A DNA stretch of 64,000 nt from JACCWP01 sp963801045 (lineage in GTDB: Bacteria > Actinomycetota > Actinomycetes > Propionibacteriales > Nocardioidaceae). Under the pieces are notes generated by a model. The model worked only from the letters and a program-made list of their open reading frames with translations. It had not been told where the DNA came from and did not search any database. This document shows, piece after piece, positions 36,036 through 45,769 of the stretch (position 1 is the stretch's first letter; each line of letters starts with the position of its first letter). The stretch spans positions 558,001-622,000 of the forward strand of contig CAWDDC010000003.1 of NCBI GenBank assembly GCA_963801045.1, given 5' to 3'. Position numbers and translations under genes: made by a program.

Positions 36036-37697
36036 GTGACGGCGACCCGGCAGCAGGCCGACGGCCTGCGCCCGCTGGGGTCGGGTCCCGGGGGTGGCGG
36101 CCGGCCCGGGGTACGCACCCGGCTGACCGCCCTGGTGGTCACCCACCCGCGCTGGGCCGGCTGGGCGGGCCCGCTGGCGGTCGCGGCGCTGGCGCTCGTG
36201 CTCCGGCTGTGGCAGCTCGGCCGGCCCGACGAGATCACGTTCGACGAGACGTACTACGCCAAGGACGCGTGGTCGCTGAGCCGGTTCGGCTACGTCCGCG
36301 AGTACGTCGAGGACGCCGACGACCAGATCAACGCCGGCGACCTCGACGGCAACCTGCTGAAGGAGGGTCCGGCGCAGATCGTCCACCCCGAGGTGGGCAA
36401 GTGGATGATCGCGGCCGGGATCCGGCTGGCGGGCATGGACCCGTTCGGGTGGCGGGTGGCCGCGGCGGTGACCGGTGCGCTGACCGTGCTGGTGCTGGCC
36501 CGGATGGTGCGACGGCTGAGCGGGTCCACGCTGATCGGGTGCCTCGCGGGGCTGCTGCTGTGCTTCGACGGCCTGCACCTGGTGATGTCGCGGACCGCGC
36601 TGCTGGACGGCTTCGTCGCCTTCTGGGTGGTGTGCGCGGTCGCGTGCCTGGTCGTCGACCGCGACTGGGGGCGCCGACGACTGCTGCGGCTGACCGAGCG
36701 GGACGGCGTCGGCAGCTGGGGACCGGTGCGGGCGATGCTGTGGCGGCCGTGGCGGGTCGGCGCCGGGGTCTGCTTCGGCCTGGCGTGCGGCACCAAGTGG
36801 AACGGCGTCTTCGCGCTGGCGGCGTTCGGCCTGCTCACCTGGGCGTGGGACGCCGGTGCCCGCCGGGCGCTGGGCGTGTCGTGGGCGTGGGCCCGCTCCG
36901 CGCTGGCCGACGCGGTGCCGGCGTTCTTCTCCCTGGTGGGCGTCGCCCTGGTCGTCTACGTCGCCAGCTGGTCGGGGTGGCTGGTGCACCACGACCTGAT
37001 GGAGGAGACGTACGCCGACTACTACCACTGGGGGTCGTACGCGCAGCAGGAGCCGGACTCGCCGGTGGGCGAGGCCACCCAGGCGCTGCACGACCTGTGG
37101 AACTACCACCAGCAGGTGTGGCACTTCCACACCGTCGACGTCGTCGAGTCCACCAGCGACGAGCCGCACCCGTACGAGTCGTCGCCGCGCGGGTGGCTGC
37201 TGGACAGCCGGCCGGTGGGCATCGACCTGCAGGGCGACATCGCCCCCGGCGACCAGGGCTGCACCGCCCCGTCCGGCGACACCTGCCTGCGCCAGGTGCT
37301 CGCGCTGGGCAACCCGGCGCTGTGGTGGACGGGCGCGGTGGCGCTGGTCGCGAGCCTGTGGTGGTGGGTGGCGCGCCGGGACTGGCGGTTCGGGGTCCCG
37401 ATCGTCGGCGTCGCGTCCGCCTGGCTGCCGTGGTTCATCTGGGACGACCGGTCGATCTTCTTCTTCTACGCGGTGACGATCATCCCCTTCACCTGCGCGG
37501 CTCTGGCGCTCGTGCTGGGCCGGACGCTGGGTCCGGCGGACGCGTCCCGGTGGCGTCGCAGCTGGGGTGCCGTGTCGGTCGGGCTGGTGCTGGTGGCGGT
37601 GATCGCGTGCTTCGCCTACTTCTGGCCGATCTGGACCGACGAGCTGATCACCAACCAGCAGTGGCAGGGACGGATGTGGCTCGACCGCTGGGTCTGA
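36036..37697 (+). CDS. pmt: Dolichyl/polyprenyl-phosphate-mannose--protein O-mannosyltransferase
   Basis: The gene is intact, 553 residues from GTG 36036, six bases after TACGAT, so probably leaderless. About ten or more membrane helices are visible. The first extracytoplasmic loop has DEITFDETYYAKDAWSLSRF, with the DE pair that is catalytic in the PMT/GT39 family, and PAQIVHPEVGKWMIAAGIRL. The central loop includes ESSPRGWLLDSRPVGIDLQ, and the C-terminal domain (PF16192-like) contains WDDRSIFFFYAVTIIPFTCA. It adds mannose from polyprenyl-P-mannose to Ser/Thr of exported proteins via Sec. The upstream rsmI gene is divergent, a standard neighbourhood. Confidence 0.93.
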   Translation: MTATRQQADGLRPLGSGPGGGGRPGVRTRLTALVVTHPRWAGWAGPLAVAALALVLRLWQLGRPDEITFDETYYAKDAWSLSRFGYVREYVEDADDQINAGDLDGNLLKEGPAQIVHPEVGKWMIAAGIRLAGMDPFGWRVAAAVTGALTVLVLARMVRRLSGSTLIGCLAGLLLCFDGLHLVMSRTALLDGFVAFWVVCAVACLVVDRDWGRRRLLRLTERDGVGSWGPVRAMLWRPWRVGAGVCFGLACGTKWNGVFALAAFGLLTWAWDAGARRALGVSWAWARSALADAVPAFFSLVGVALVVYVASWSGWLVHHDLMEETYADYYHWGSYAQQEPDSPVGEATQALHDLWNYHQQVWHFHTVDVVESTSDEPHPYESSPRGWLLDSRPVGIDLQGDIAPGDQGCTAPSGDTCLRQVLALGNPALWWTGAVALVASLWWWVARRDWRFGVPIVGVASAWLPWFIWDDRSIFFFYAVTIIPFTCAALALVLGRTLGPADASRWRRSWGAVSVGLVLVAVIACFAYFWPIWTDELITNQQWQGRMWLDRWV

Positions 37698-37700
37698 CGC

Positions 37701-37731
37701 TTGACTTCAAGTGAAGTTCAAGTTCTAGCGT
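37701..37731 (+). promoter_or_regulatory. MerR-type promoter (19-base spacer) for the SDR operon
   Basis: TTGACT (37701-37706) and TAGCGT (37726-37731) are separated by 19 bases, longer than the usual 17 and typical of MerR-activated promoters. The spacer contains the inverted repeat TTCA-AG-TGAA, extended by CTTGA and TTCAAG. The ATG follows seven bases after the -10, so the transcript is leaderless. No merR gene is adjacent. A matching layout occurs at 61124. Confidence 0.6.
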
Positions 37732-37738
37732 CGTGCTC

Positions 37739-38478
37739 ATGACGACGACACCTCCAGGATTCGACCCGACCGTCCACGACGCACCGCTGGCGCTGGTGAC
37801 CGGCGGCTCCCGCGGCCTCGGCCTCGCCGTCGCCCGCTCGCTGGCCGACCTCGGCTGGCGGCTGATCATCGACGGGCGCGACCCGCAGCGCGCTGGCACA
37901 CGCGACCGCCACCCTGGGCGACGCCGTCTGGGCGTCGGTGCCCGGCGACGTGTCACACGCACGGCACCGCGACGAGCTGGTCGCCGCGGTCGAGCGGGCC
38001 GAGCACCTCGACCTGCTGGTGCACAACGCCAGCACCCTGGGACCGCTGCCGATGCGCAGGCTCGAGGACCTCGACCCCGAGGACCTCACCGCCGTGCTGG
38101 CCGTCAACACGGTCGCGACCGCACACGTTGACCCGCCGGCTGCTCCCGTACCTGGTCACCGCGCGGGGCACCGTGCTCGGGCTGAGCTCCGACGCCGCGG
38201 TGGAGGGGTACGAGACGTGGGGTGCCTACGGCGCCTCGAAGGCCGCGCTCGACCACCTGATCCGCGTGCTCGGTGCCGAGCAGCCGGACATCCGGGCGTA
38301 CGCGTTCGACCCCGGCGACATGCGCACCCAGATGCACGCCGACGCGTTCCCGGGCGAGGACATCTCCGACCGGCCGCTGCCCGAGACCGTGGTGCCGGTG
38401 CTGCTGCGGCTGCTCGCCGACCGGCCGGACAGCGGGCGCTACCGGGCCGCCGACCTCACCGTGGGAGCGGGGGCATGA
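37739..38478 (+). CDS. Short-chain dehydrogenase/reductase (frameshifted)
   Basis: About 246 residues from ATG 37739. The cofactor motif is LALVTGGSRGLGLAVARSLA (TGxxxGxG), followed by the SDR HNAS block (LLVHNASTLGPLPM; usually NNAG). The active site is reduced to Ser in LGLSSDAAVEGYETWGAYGA with Tyr in YGASKAALDHL, giving the YxxxK pair. Extra bases near 37893 and 38127 break it. It probably reduces or oxidises a carbonyl/hydroxyl; substrate unknown. Its stop overlaps the start of the QueA-like gene (ATGA), so the two are coupled. The upstream promoter looks MerR-activated. Confidence 0.82.
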
Positions 38479-39544
38479 CGCCCGTGCAGCAGGCCGCCAC
38501 GACGACCTTCACGCTGCCGGACGAGCTGTCGGCGACCGAGCCCGCCGAGGCCCGCGGGCTGGCGCGCTCCGACGTGCGGCTGCTGGTGGCCGGCCCGGAC
38601 GGTGTCACGCACACCCGGTTCCGGTCGCTGGCCGAGCAGCTGACGGCCGGCGACCTGGTGGTGGTGAACACGTCCGCGACCTCGGCCGCGGCCCTGGCCG
38701 GCACCCGGCCCGACGGCCGGGAGGTGGCCGTGCACGTGTCCAGCCCGCTCGCGGGGAACACGTACGTGGTCGAGCTCCGGTGCGCCGACGGCTCGTGCCG
38801 GATCCGGGACGGCCGGGCCGGCGAGGAGCTGCGCCTCGGCCGGCGGCGGGCGGGTCACCCTGCGCTCGGCGCACCCCGACCGGTCGCGTGCGGCTCGGCT
38901 CGCGGTTGTGGCTGGCGGCGTTCGAGCTGCCCGAGGGCGTCGAGTCCTACCTCACCCGGCACGGGCGCCCGATCAGCTACGGGTACGTCCCGCAGGAGTG
39001 GCCGCTGGCGACGTACCAGACCGTCTTCGCCCGGCCCGGACCCGACGGCCTGGCCAGCGCGGAGATGCCCAGCGCCGGACGGCCGTTCGACGACCGGCTG
39101 GTCACCGATCTGGTCACCAGCGGGATCGTGGTCGCGCCGATCACCCTGCACACCGGGGTGTCGTCGCTGGAGGCGGGCGAGGGTCCGCTGCCGGAGCGCT
39201 ACGACGTGCCGGCGACCACGGCGCGGCTGGTGAACCAGACCCGCGAGGCGGGTGGCCGGATCGTGGCGGTCGGGACGACGGTGACCCGCGCGCTCGAGAC
39301 CGTCGCCGACCTCAACGGCCGGGTGACGGCAGGCAGCGGCTGGACCGACCTGGTGCTCGGCCCGGACCGTCCCGCCCGGGTGGTCAACGGCCTGGTCACC
39401 GGATGGCACGACCCGCAGGCCAGTCATCTGCTGCTGCTCGAGGCGGTGGCCGGGGCGGCACTGGTGCAGCAGGCGTACGCCGAGGCGGTCGACGCCGGCT
39501 ACCTCTGGCACGAGTTCGGCGACAGCGCGCTGCTGCTGGCCTGA
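38475..39544 (+). CDS. QueA-like (S-adenosylmethionine:tRNA ribosyltransferase-isomerase family) protein (frameshifted)
   Basis: About 355 residues from ATG 38475. Family blocks are FTLPDELSATEPAEARGLAR, LTAGDLVVVNTSATSAAALA, PISYGYVPQEWPLATYQTVF and NGLVTGWHDPQASHLLLLEA. Two extra bases near 38845 and 38880 are needed. The QueA core that normally reads AAPTAGLHFT is SAEMPSAGRPF here, and HVGxGTF is LHTGVSSLEAG, so catalytic residues differ. No other queuosine genes are nearby. I read it as an actinobacterial paralogue with a possibly different SAM-dependent role, translated with an SDR. Confidence 0.75.
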
Positions 39545-39568
39545 GCCCGTCGCCTAGCCTTCCTGTCC

Positions 39569-40273
39569 GTGACGGACCCGGACGCCTCGGGCGGCAACCG
39601 CCGCGGGCAGGAGCAGTGGCCGATGACGGTCACCGCCGTCACCGAGCTGCTGCCCCGGCTGCGGCGGCTGACGTTCACCGCGCCGGAGTTCGGCCGCTAC
39701 GCGCCGGCCGGGCCGGACGAGTGCTTCGGGCTGCTGGCGCCGGGCGACGGTCGCACCCACCTGCGCTGGTACACGGTGCGCGCGCACCGCCCCGAGGCGG
39801 CCGAGATCGACGTCGACGTGGTGCTGCACGAGCACGCCGGCCCCGCGGTGCGGTGGTCGGCGTCGGCGGTGGTGGGCAGCACGATCGACTTCCGGCGCAG
39901 CGGCGCGTCGTACGCTCCACCGGAGCCGGGCGCCGCCCAGCTGCTGCTCGCCGACGAGACCTCGATGCCGGCGCTGGCGGCGATCGTCGAGTCGTTGCCG
40001 ACGCCCGACGGCGTGCGCGCCGTGGTCGAGCTGCCGGACGCCTCGTGGACGTACGAGGTCGGCGGTGCGGTGCCGGTCGAGTGGCGCCACCGCGGCTCGG
40101 CCGCGCCCGGCACCTGCCTGGTCGACGCGGTCGCCGGCGAGCCGTACCCGCTCGACTACGCGTGGGTCTGCGGGGAGGCCGGCGGGGTGAAGTCCGTGCG
40201 ACGCACGCTGATCAGCCGCTGGGGCCTCGACCGGCGCCAGATCACGTTCTCCGGCTACTGGCGGGCCGGCTGA
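39569..40273 (+). CDS. Siderophore-interacting protein (SIP)-type flavin reductase
   Basis: The gene is intact, 234 residues from GTG 39569, eight bases after TAGCCT. The FAD-binding beta-barrel has LRWYTVRAHRPEAAEIDVDV (RxYT motif) and VLHEHAGPAVRWSASAVVGS. The C-terminal NAD(P)H-binding half ends GEAGGVKSVRRTLISRWGLD, RRQITFSGYWRAG, the signature of the SIP family (PF08021/PF04954). Known members reduce ferric siderophores with NADPH and FAD. There is no siderophore transporter in the window, so the iron link rests on the family only. Confidence 0.85.
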   Translation: MTDPDASGGNRRGQEQWPMTVTAVTELLPRLRRLTFTAPEFGRYAPAGPDECFGLLAPGDGRTHLRWYTVRAHRPEAAEIDVDVVLHEHAGPAVRWSASAVVGSTIDFRRSGASYAPPEPGAAQLLLADETSMPALAAIVESLPTPDGVRAVVELPDASWTYEVGGAVPVEWRHRGSAAPGTCLVDAVAGEPYPLDYAWVCGEAGGVKSVRRTLISRWGLDRRQITFSGYWRAG

Positions 40274-40284
40274 CCCGGCCGACG

Positions 40285-40407
40285 AATGTCGAGACATTGC
40301 GGCGGTCATAGCGACCCGGATGTCACGACATCGCGTGGCCGCCGCCGGCCCGCAGACCGATCTCGTGACATTGCGGTCGCCATAGCAACCCGGATGTCAC
40401 GACATCG
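40285..40407. repeat. Two near-identical 43-base repeats with inverted-repeat cores
   Basis: Copy 1 (40291-40333) and copy 2 (40365-40407) match at 38 of 43 positions and lie 74 bases apart. Each ends in GATGTC-AC-GACATC (40319-40332, 40393-40406), an exact inverted repeat. The first is preceded by AATGTC-GA-GACATT (40285-40298). The block sits between the SIP stop and tRNA-Ala and contains no gene. It could be a terminator, a set of protein sites or a dispersed intergenic repeat. Confidence 0.7.
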
Positions 40408-40462
40408 GTCCCGGCCCCGCCGGGCGTAGTGCGCGGATGAGTGGCAGGGAGCGGTGAGCTGG

Positions 40463-40538
<76 letters not shown>

Positions 40539-40589
40539 AACAGTCGCGAGGACGTGCCTCGCGACCGCCCGAAACAGTAGCAGGGGCGG

Positions 40590-41426
40590 TCAGTCGCCGA
40601 CCGCGCGCGGGGCGGCCTCGACAGCCGCCTCCACCGCCGGTTCGACCGGCTCCTCGCGGTGCTCCGGATCCGCATCCGTGCCGGCCTGCTCGGGCAGGTG
40701 GCCGGAGGTCCAGGCGCCCTCGCCCTGCAGGTCGATGGTGCGGATGTTGCGCTCGGCACGCGGCTTGGACACGTACGTCGGCAGGGTGACCGGCAGCGGG
40801 TCCCACAGCGACTGGCCGTCGACGGTGGTGACCGGTGCGGCGACCACCTGCTGCTCCTCGAGCACCGCGTCGAGGACCACGGTGGGCGCGTCGTCGGGCT
40901 CGTCACCGAGCGCGTGCACGGCCGGCTCGGCGGCGACGGCGGTGCGCAGCTCGCGTTCCCAGGTGCTGGTGCGGGTACGGCTCACCTGCAGCCGGGCGGT
41001 GACCAGGAACGCGACCACCAGCGCGACCGGGATCGCGATCGACCAGAGCGGGGCGAGACCTGCGACTGCCACGCCGGTGACCACCACGGTGCGCGGCGAG
41101 CAGCACCGTGAGCACCTTGCGCCGGCGCGCCGCAGCCGCACGGGCAGCGGCCCGGGCGACGGCCGGGGGCACGGTGCGGACCGGCTCGGCCGGCGCCGGC
41201 CTCGGGAGCCGGAGACCTTGCCCCGCGACAGCGACGTACGGAGCGTGCGGCGCCCCACCACCGGCTCGTGGTCGTGGCCGGTGCGGCCGAGCACCCGCAT
41301 CGCCGACGAGAAGCGGTCGATGGACCGCGACCGTGCCGCCTCGTCGTGGCGTCGCAGCGCGAGCGGCACGAGATAGCACAGCCACAGCACGACGATCCCG
41401 CCGTAGATGATGCCCGCCAGACTCAC
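40590..41426 (-). CDS. SepX/GlpR-like divisome membrane protein (two compensating frameshifts)
   Basis: About 278 residues from GTG 41426. The N-terminal helix IIYGGIVVLWLCYLVPLALR is followed by the conserved RRHDEAARSRSIDRFSSAMR. A second hydrophobic stretch (VTGVAVAGLAPLWSIAIPVALVV region) and an acidic C-terminal tail complete it. Between about 41210 and 41095 the frame is shifted; correction gives an Ala/Arg-rich linker ending RRRKVLTVLLAARTVVVTG. This layout matches Streptomyces SepX and corynebacterial GlpR, membrane partners of the early divisome. The gene order toward moeA supports this. Identification is from memory of the family. Confidence 0.72.
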   Translation of the reverse strand: MSLAGIIYGGIVVLWLCYLVPLALRRHDEAARSRSIDRFSSAMRVLGRTGHDHEPVVGRRTLRTSLSRGKVSGSRGRRRPSRSAPCPRPSPGPLPVRLRRAGARCSRCCSPRTVVVTGVAVAGLAPLWSIAIPVALVVAFLVTARLQVSRTRTSTWERELRTAVAAEPAVHALGDEPDDAPTVVLDAVLEEQQVVAAPVTTVDGQSLWDPLPVTLPTYVSKPRAERNIRTIDLQGEGAWTSGHLPEQAGTDADPEHREEPVEPAVEAAVEAAPRAVGD

Positions 41427-41487
41427 GGTGCCGACGGTAGGCTGCGCCGCCGCCCCGGCCGGGCACCCGCAGCGGTGTGTCGCCAGA

Positions 41488-42100
41488 TCAGTCCTGTGAC
41501 TGGTGGGACGCGAGTGCTCTGGCCAGGATCCCCTGGGGCACCTCTTCCCGGGTGATCGCGAACAGCACGTGGTCGCGCCAGTCGCCGTCGATGTGCAGGT
41601 AGCGGGGCGCCTCGCCCTCCCGCCTGAGCCCGAGCTTGGCGACCACGGCCAGGCTCGCGGTGTTCTCGGGGCGCACCGCGACCTCGATCCGGTGCAGCCC
41701 GACGGTGGCGAAGCAGTGGTCGATCACCAGGGCCACCGCCGTGGGCGTGATGCCGCGTCCGGCGTACGCACGGTCGATCCAGTAGCCGACCGACGCGGAC
41801 CGCGCCGATCCCCAGGTGACGCTGGAGACCGTGACCTGGCCGACCATCCGGCCGTCGTACGTCGTGACGAACGGCAGCCCGCGGCCGGCGCGGGCCTGCC
41901 GCCTCAGGTCGCGTGCCGTGACCCGGAACGACTGCGGCTGGTGCTGGGTGCCCGGCGGCAGCGTGGCCTCCCACGGGCTCAGCCAGGACCGGTTGCGGGT
42001 ACGGATCTCGCGCCAGGCGGAGGCGTCGCGCGCCGAGATCGGACGGAGCCCGATCCGCCCGTGCGACAGGTGGGCCGGCCAGCCGGGCGTCAGGACGCAC
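41488..42100 (-). CDS. rimJ: RimJ-like GNAT acetyltransferase
   Basis: About 200 residues. WPAHLSHGRIGLRPISARDA, WREIRTRNRSWLSPWEATLP, VGYWIDRAYAGRGITPTAVA and LHRIEVAVRPENTASLAVVA are typical of the RimJ/RimL Nalpha-acetyltransferase group. The acetyl-CoA loop is AYAGRG. No in-frame ATG/GTG is obvious. A GTG at 42100 is one base out of frame and would work if a base error lies just after it, so the start is provisional. It lies between mog and the SepX/GlpR-like gene, as in mycobacteria. Confidence 0.82.
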
Positions 42101-42581
42101 CGCCGGGCGGAGCGCCGTGGTCGGCGCCACGGAGCTGGTCGACCGCGTGCCGCAGCACCGGCTCGAGCACGGCGAGGCCGTCGCGGACGCCCGCCGCTCG
42201 AGCCGGGCAGGTTGACCACCAGCGTGGTCCGGGCGACGCCCGCCAGCCCCCGCGACAGCGCGGCGGTCGGCACCCCGAGCGCGGCGCCGTGCGCACGGAT
42301 CGCCTCGGCGATGCCCGGCACCTCGTAGTCGAGGACCGCCCGGGTCTGGTCCGGTGTGGCGTCGGTGGGGCTGATCCCCGTCCCGCCGGTGGTGACCACC
42401 ACGTCCACCCCGGCGTCGACCGCGTCCCGCAGCGCGGCGCCGACCTCGTCGCCGTCGGGCACGACCCGCGGACCCTCGACCTCGAAGCCCCAGCCCTCGA
42501 GCGCCGCCACGATCAGCGGCCCGCCGGTGTCCTCGTAGACGCCCGCCGCGGCCCGGTTGGAGGCGGTGACGACGACCGCTC

Positions 42582-42585
<4 letters not shown>
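42090..42585 (-). CDS. mog: Molybdopterin adenylyltransferase-like protein (one frameshift)
   Basis: About 164 residues from GTG 42585, which overlaps the moaC stop (GTGA). Conserved MogA/MoaB features are AVVVTASNRAAAGVYEDTGG, VVTTGGTGISPTDATPDQTR, VPGIAEAIRAHGAALGVPTA and LVVNLPGS. One extra G near 42200 separates NLPGSSGG from VRDGLAVLEPVLRHAVDQL. It adenylates molybdopterin before metal insertion. The short MoaB-like length is normal for actinobacteria. Confidence 0.9.
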
Positions 42586-43085
<500 letters not shown>

Positions 43086-43109
43086 CGTCCACACCGTCCC
43101 GTCAGAGCC

Positions 43110-44364
43110 TCAGAAGTCGCGGTCGAGCGCCAGCACCGAGACCGTGTCGCCCGCAGCGACCGCGGTGACGTCCTCGCCGATCACGACGAGCGCATTGGAG
43201 TGTGCCAGCCCGCCCAGCAGGTGGGAACCGGCACCGCCGACCGGCGTCACCGTCGCGCCCCGGTGGCCGACCTCGAACCGCGCCCGCAGGTACTGCCGCC
43301 GGCCCGCCGGCGAGGGGACGTCGTCGGTGAGCGTCGCCTGCACCAGCGGCCGGCGGTAGGGCAGCCGGCCCATCAGCCGGCGCAGCGCCGGCACGACGAA
43401 CACCTCGAACGAGACGTACGACGACACCGGGTTGCCCGGCAGCGTGAAGATCGGCGTCCGGTCCTCGCCCACCCGGCCGAAGCCCTGCGGCTTGCCCGGC
43501 TGCATCGCGACCTCGCAGAACTCCACCGTGCCCAGCCGCGACAGCACGTCCTTGACCACGTCGTAGGCGCCCTTGCTCACCCCGCCGCTGGTCACGACCA
43601 CGTCGGCGCGCACCAGCTGGTCGGACAGCGCGTCGGAGAACACGTGCGGGTCGTCGCCGACGGCGCCGACCCGGTAGGGGATCGCGCCGGCCGCCCGGAC
43701 GGCGGCGGCCAGCAGATAGCTGTTGGAGTCGTAGATCGAGTCGTAGCCGAGCTGGCTGCCCGGGTCGCGCAGCTCGTTGCCCGTCGACAGCACCACCACC
43801 CGTGGTCGGGGACGCGCGCGCACCTGCGCCCGCCCGACGCCGGCCAGCAGCCCGATCTCGCGGGGGCCGATCCGGGTGCCCTCCTCGAGCAGCAGGTCGT
43901 CCTGCGCGACGTCCTCGCCGACCCGGCGCACGTGCTGGGCGAGCTCCGGGGCGCGCCGGATCTGGACCGTCGCCGTGCCGCCGTCGGTCCACTCGATCGG
44001 GACGATGCTGTCGGCACCCGCGGGCAGCGGGCGCGCCGGTCATGATCCGCATCGTGGTCGCGGGCGGCATGCCGTACGGGCCGGACTGCCCGGCCGCCGA
44101 CTCGCCCACGACCGGCAGGTGCACCGGCCGGTCCTCCCGCGCCTCGACGACGTCCTCGAGCCGTACGGCGTATCCGTCCATCGACGAGTTGGTGAACCGG
44201 GGCAGCGCGATCGGCGAGCGCACGTCCTCGCACAACGGCTGCCCGACGGCGTCGAGCAGCGGCTGGTCATAGGGGTGCAGCGGGGTGATCGAGTCGAGGA
44301 TGCGCGCCAGCTGGTCGTCGACCGACCGCGGCACGGAGGTGTCGCGGACCGGTTCAGCGCTCAT
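43110..44364 (-). CDS. moeA: MoeA/gephyrin-like molybdopterin molybdenumtransferase (Glp candidate; one frameshift)
   Basis: About 417 residues from ATG 44364 (MSAEPVRDTSVPRSVDDQLA). Family blocks are LPRFTNSSMDGYAVRLEDVV, MRIMTGAP, VVLSTGNELRDPGSQLG, DVVVTSGGVSKGAYDVVKDV and IFTLPGNPVSSYVSFEVFVV. One extra C near 44025 breaks MTGAPLPAGADSIVP. MoeA inserts molybdate into adenylated pterin. The copy in this galU-moeA-rimJ-glpR context corresponds to corynebacterial Glp, a gephyrin-like protein that binds FtsZ through GlpR. Which role dominates here cannot be told from sequence alone. Confidence 0.92.
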
Positions 44365-44385
44365 GGCCGTCACCCTAACCGCGCG

Positions 44386-45762
44386 TCACCCGCCGAGCCG
44401 GGTCCCGTCGTCCACCGCGCCGCCGTCACCGTCGAGCCGGGCGTCGCCGGTGACCACGACCCCGGCCCCGAACGTCCAGTCGCCCAGCACCGTGAGCGAC
44501 CGCGCGTCGCGCAGCGAGGGCGGTCCGGCCGGGAAGCGCTGGTCGAACGCCGCGATCGTCGTGAAGTGCGCCCGGTCGAGATCGACGAGCGGCACCTGGT
44601 CGACGCGCGAGGCGAGCGTGCCGTCGTCGGCGAGGGCGTAGACGTCCGACCGCATCACCAGCAGGTCGTTGGTGGTCTTGACCGGCAGGAACCGCGAGCG
44701 GCCGACCTCGATGGCCTGCGCGCCGTCGAACACCTCGACCGCTGCTCCCATCGCGGTCTCGATCTGCACCACCGGCGGCGACTGCTTGTCGGCGGGGTCG
44801 ACGGTCTTCTCGTTGCGGATCAGCGGCAGCCCGAGCACGCCCTCGCGCTCGTCCAGCGTGTCCGCGAGCACCCGCAGGTCGAACCACAGGTTGTTGGTGT
44901 GGAAGAACGGGTGCCGGTCGATGTCGGTGGCCTGCTCCTCGTCCTCCGGCCGGGTCTGCGCCGTCTCCCGCAGCACCAGCCGGCCGTCGCTGCGCCGGCG
45001 CACCAGGTGGCCGCCCTTGCGGTCGGCGGGGGTGCGGCGGCAGACCTCGGCGGCGTACGGTGCGCCGCTGGTGGCGAACCACCCGGCGATGGTCGCGTCC
45101 GGGCTCGCGCCGAGGTTGTCGGCGTTGGACACGCTGGCGTAGCGGTAGCCCGCGTCCAGCAGCCGGTGCAGGGTGCCCGACGCCTCGAGTGCGGTGTAGA
45201 GGTCGCCGTGCCCGGGCGGGCACCACTCCAGCGACGGGTCGTCGGGCCACCGCACCGGTGTGAGGTCGTCGGCGCGCAGCTTGGGCTCGCGGTTCTGCAG
45301 GAAGTCCGGCGGCAGGTCCCGCACCGGCAGGTCGGGGTGGGCGGCCAGCGCCTCCAGCGTGTCGTCGTGGGTGCGGAAGCTGTCCATGAACAGCAGCGGC
45401 AGCGCGATGCCGTAGCGCGCACGGGCGGCCAGCACCTGGGCCGCGATCACGTCGAGGAAGCTGCGGTCGTCGCGCACCGGCAGCAGCGACTTGGCCCGGG
45501 ACATGCCCATCGACGTGCCGAGGCCACCGTTGAGCTTGATCACGACGGTCGCGCCGAGCGCGTCGCGCGCGGCCGCGGGGTCGACGTCGACGGAGTCGAG
45601 GCGCGGCAGGTCGGTGACCGGCTCGACGTCGTCCTCGGCGATCACGCCGGTCTCGCCGGACTCGAGCTGTCGGTAGTAGTGGCTGAAGACCTCGATCGCC
45701 CGGGGGTGGACGTCTCCGTCGGCCATGACCTGCCGGGCCTGCTCCAACCCCTGCTCGCTCAT
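44386..45762 (-). CDS. galU: UTP--glucose-1-phosphate uridylyltransferase (UDPGP type)
   Basis: The gene is intact, 458 residues from ATG 45762. The eukaryote-like UDPGP family (PF01704) is marked by TVVIKLNGGLGTSMGMSRAK, EWCPPGHGDLYTALEASG, VSNADNLGASPDATIAGWFA and HPFFHTNNLWFDLRVLADTL. It makes UDP-glucose, a donor for exopolysaccharide and cell-wall glycans, so it probably feeds the locus at 3959-16820. It is first in the minus-strand galU-moeA-moaC-mog-rimJ run and divergent from the 5-FCL gene by only seven bases. Confidence 0.93.
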   Translation of the reverse strand: MSEQGLEQARQVMADGDVHPRAIEVFSHYYRQLESGETGVIAEDDVEPVTDLPRLDSVDVDPAAARDALGATVVIKLNGGLGTSMGMSRAKSLLPVRDDRSFLDVIAAQVLAARARYGIALPLLFMDSFRTHDDTLEALAAHPDLPVRDLPPDFLQNREPKLRADDLTPVRWPDDPSLEWCPPGHGDLYTALEASGTLHRLLDAGYRYASVSNADNLGASPDATIAGWFATSGAPYAAEVCRRTPADRKGGHLVRRRSDGRLVLRETAQTRPEDEEQATDIDRHPFFHTNNLWFDLRVLADTLDEREGVLGLPLIRNEKTVDPADKQSPPVVQIETAMGAAVEVFDGAQAIEVGRSRFLPVKTTNDLLVMRSDVYALADDGTLASRVDQVPLVDLDRAHFTTIAAFDQRFPAGPPSLRDARSLTVLGDWTFGAGVVVTGDARLDGDGGAVDDGTRLGG

Positions 45763-45769
45763 GGGCGCG

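Noticed and set aside
40285..40407. CRISPR array
   Set aside because: Only two imperfect copies, no further spacers and no cas genes.
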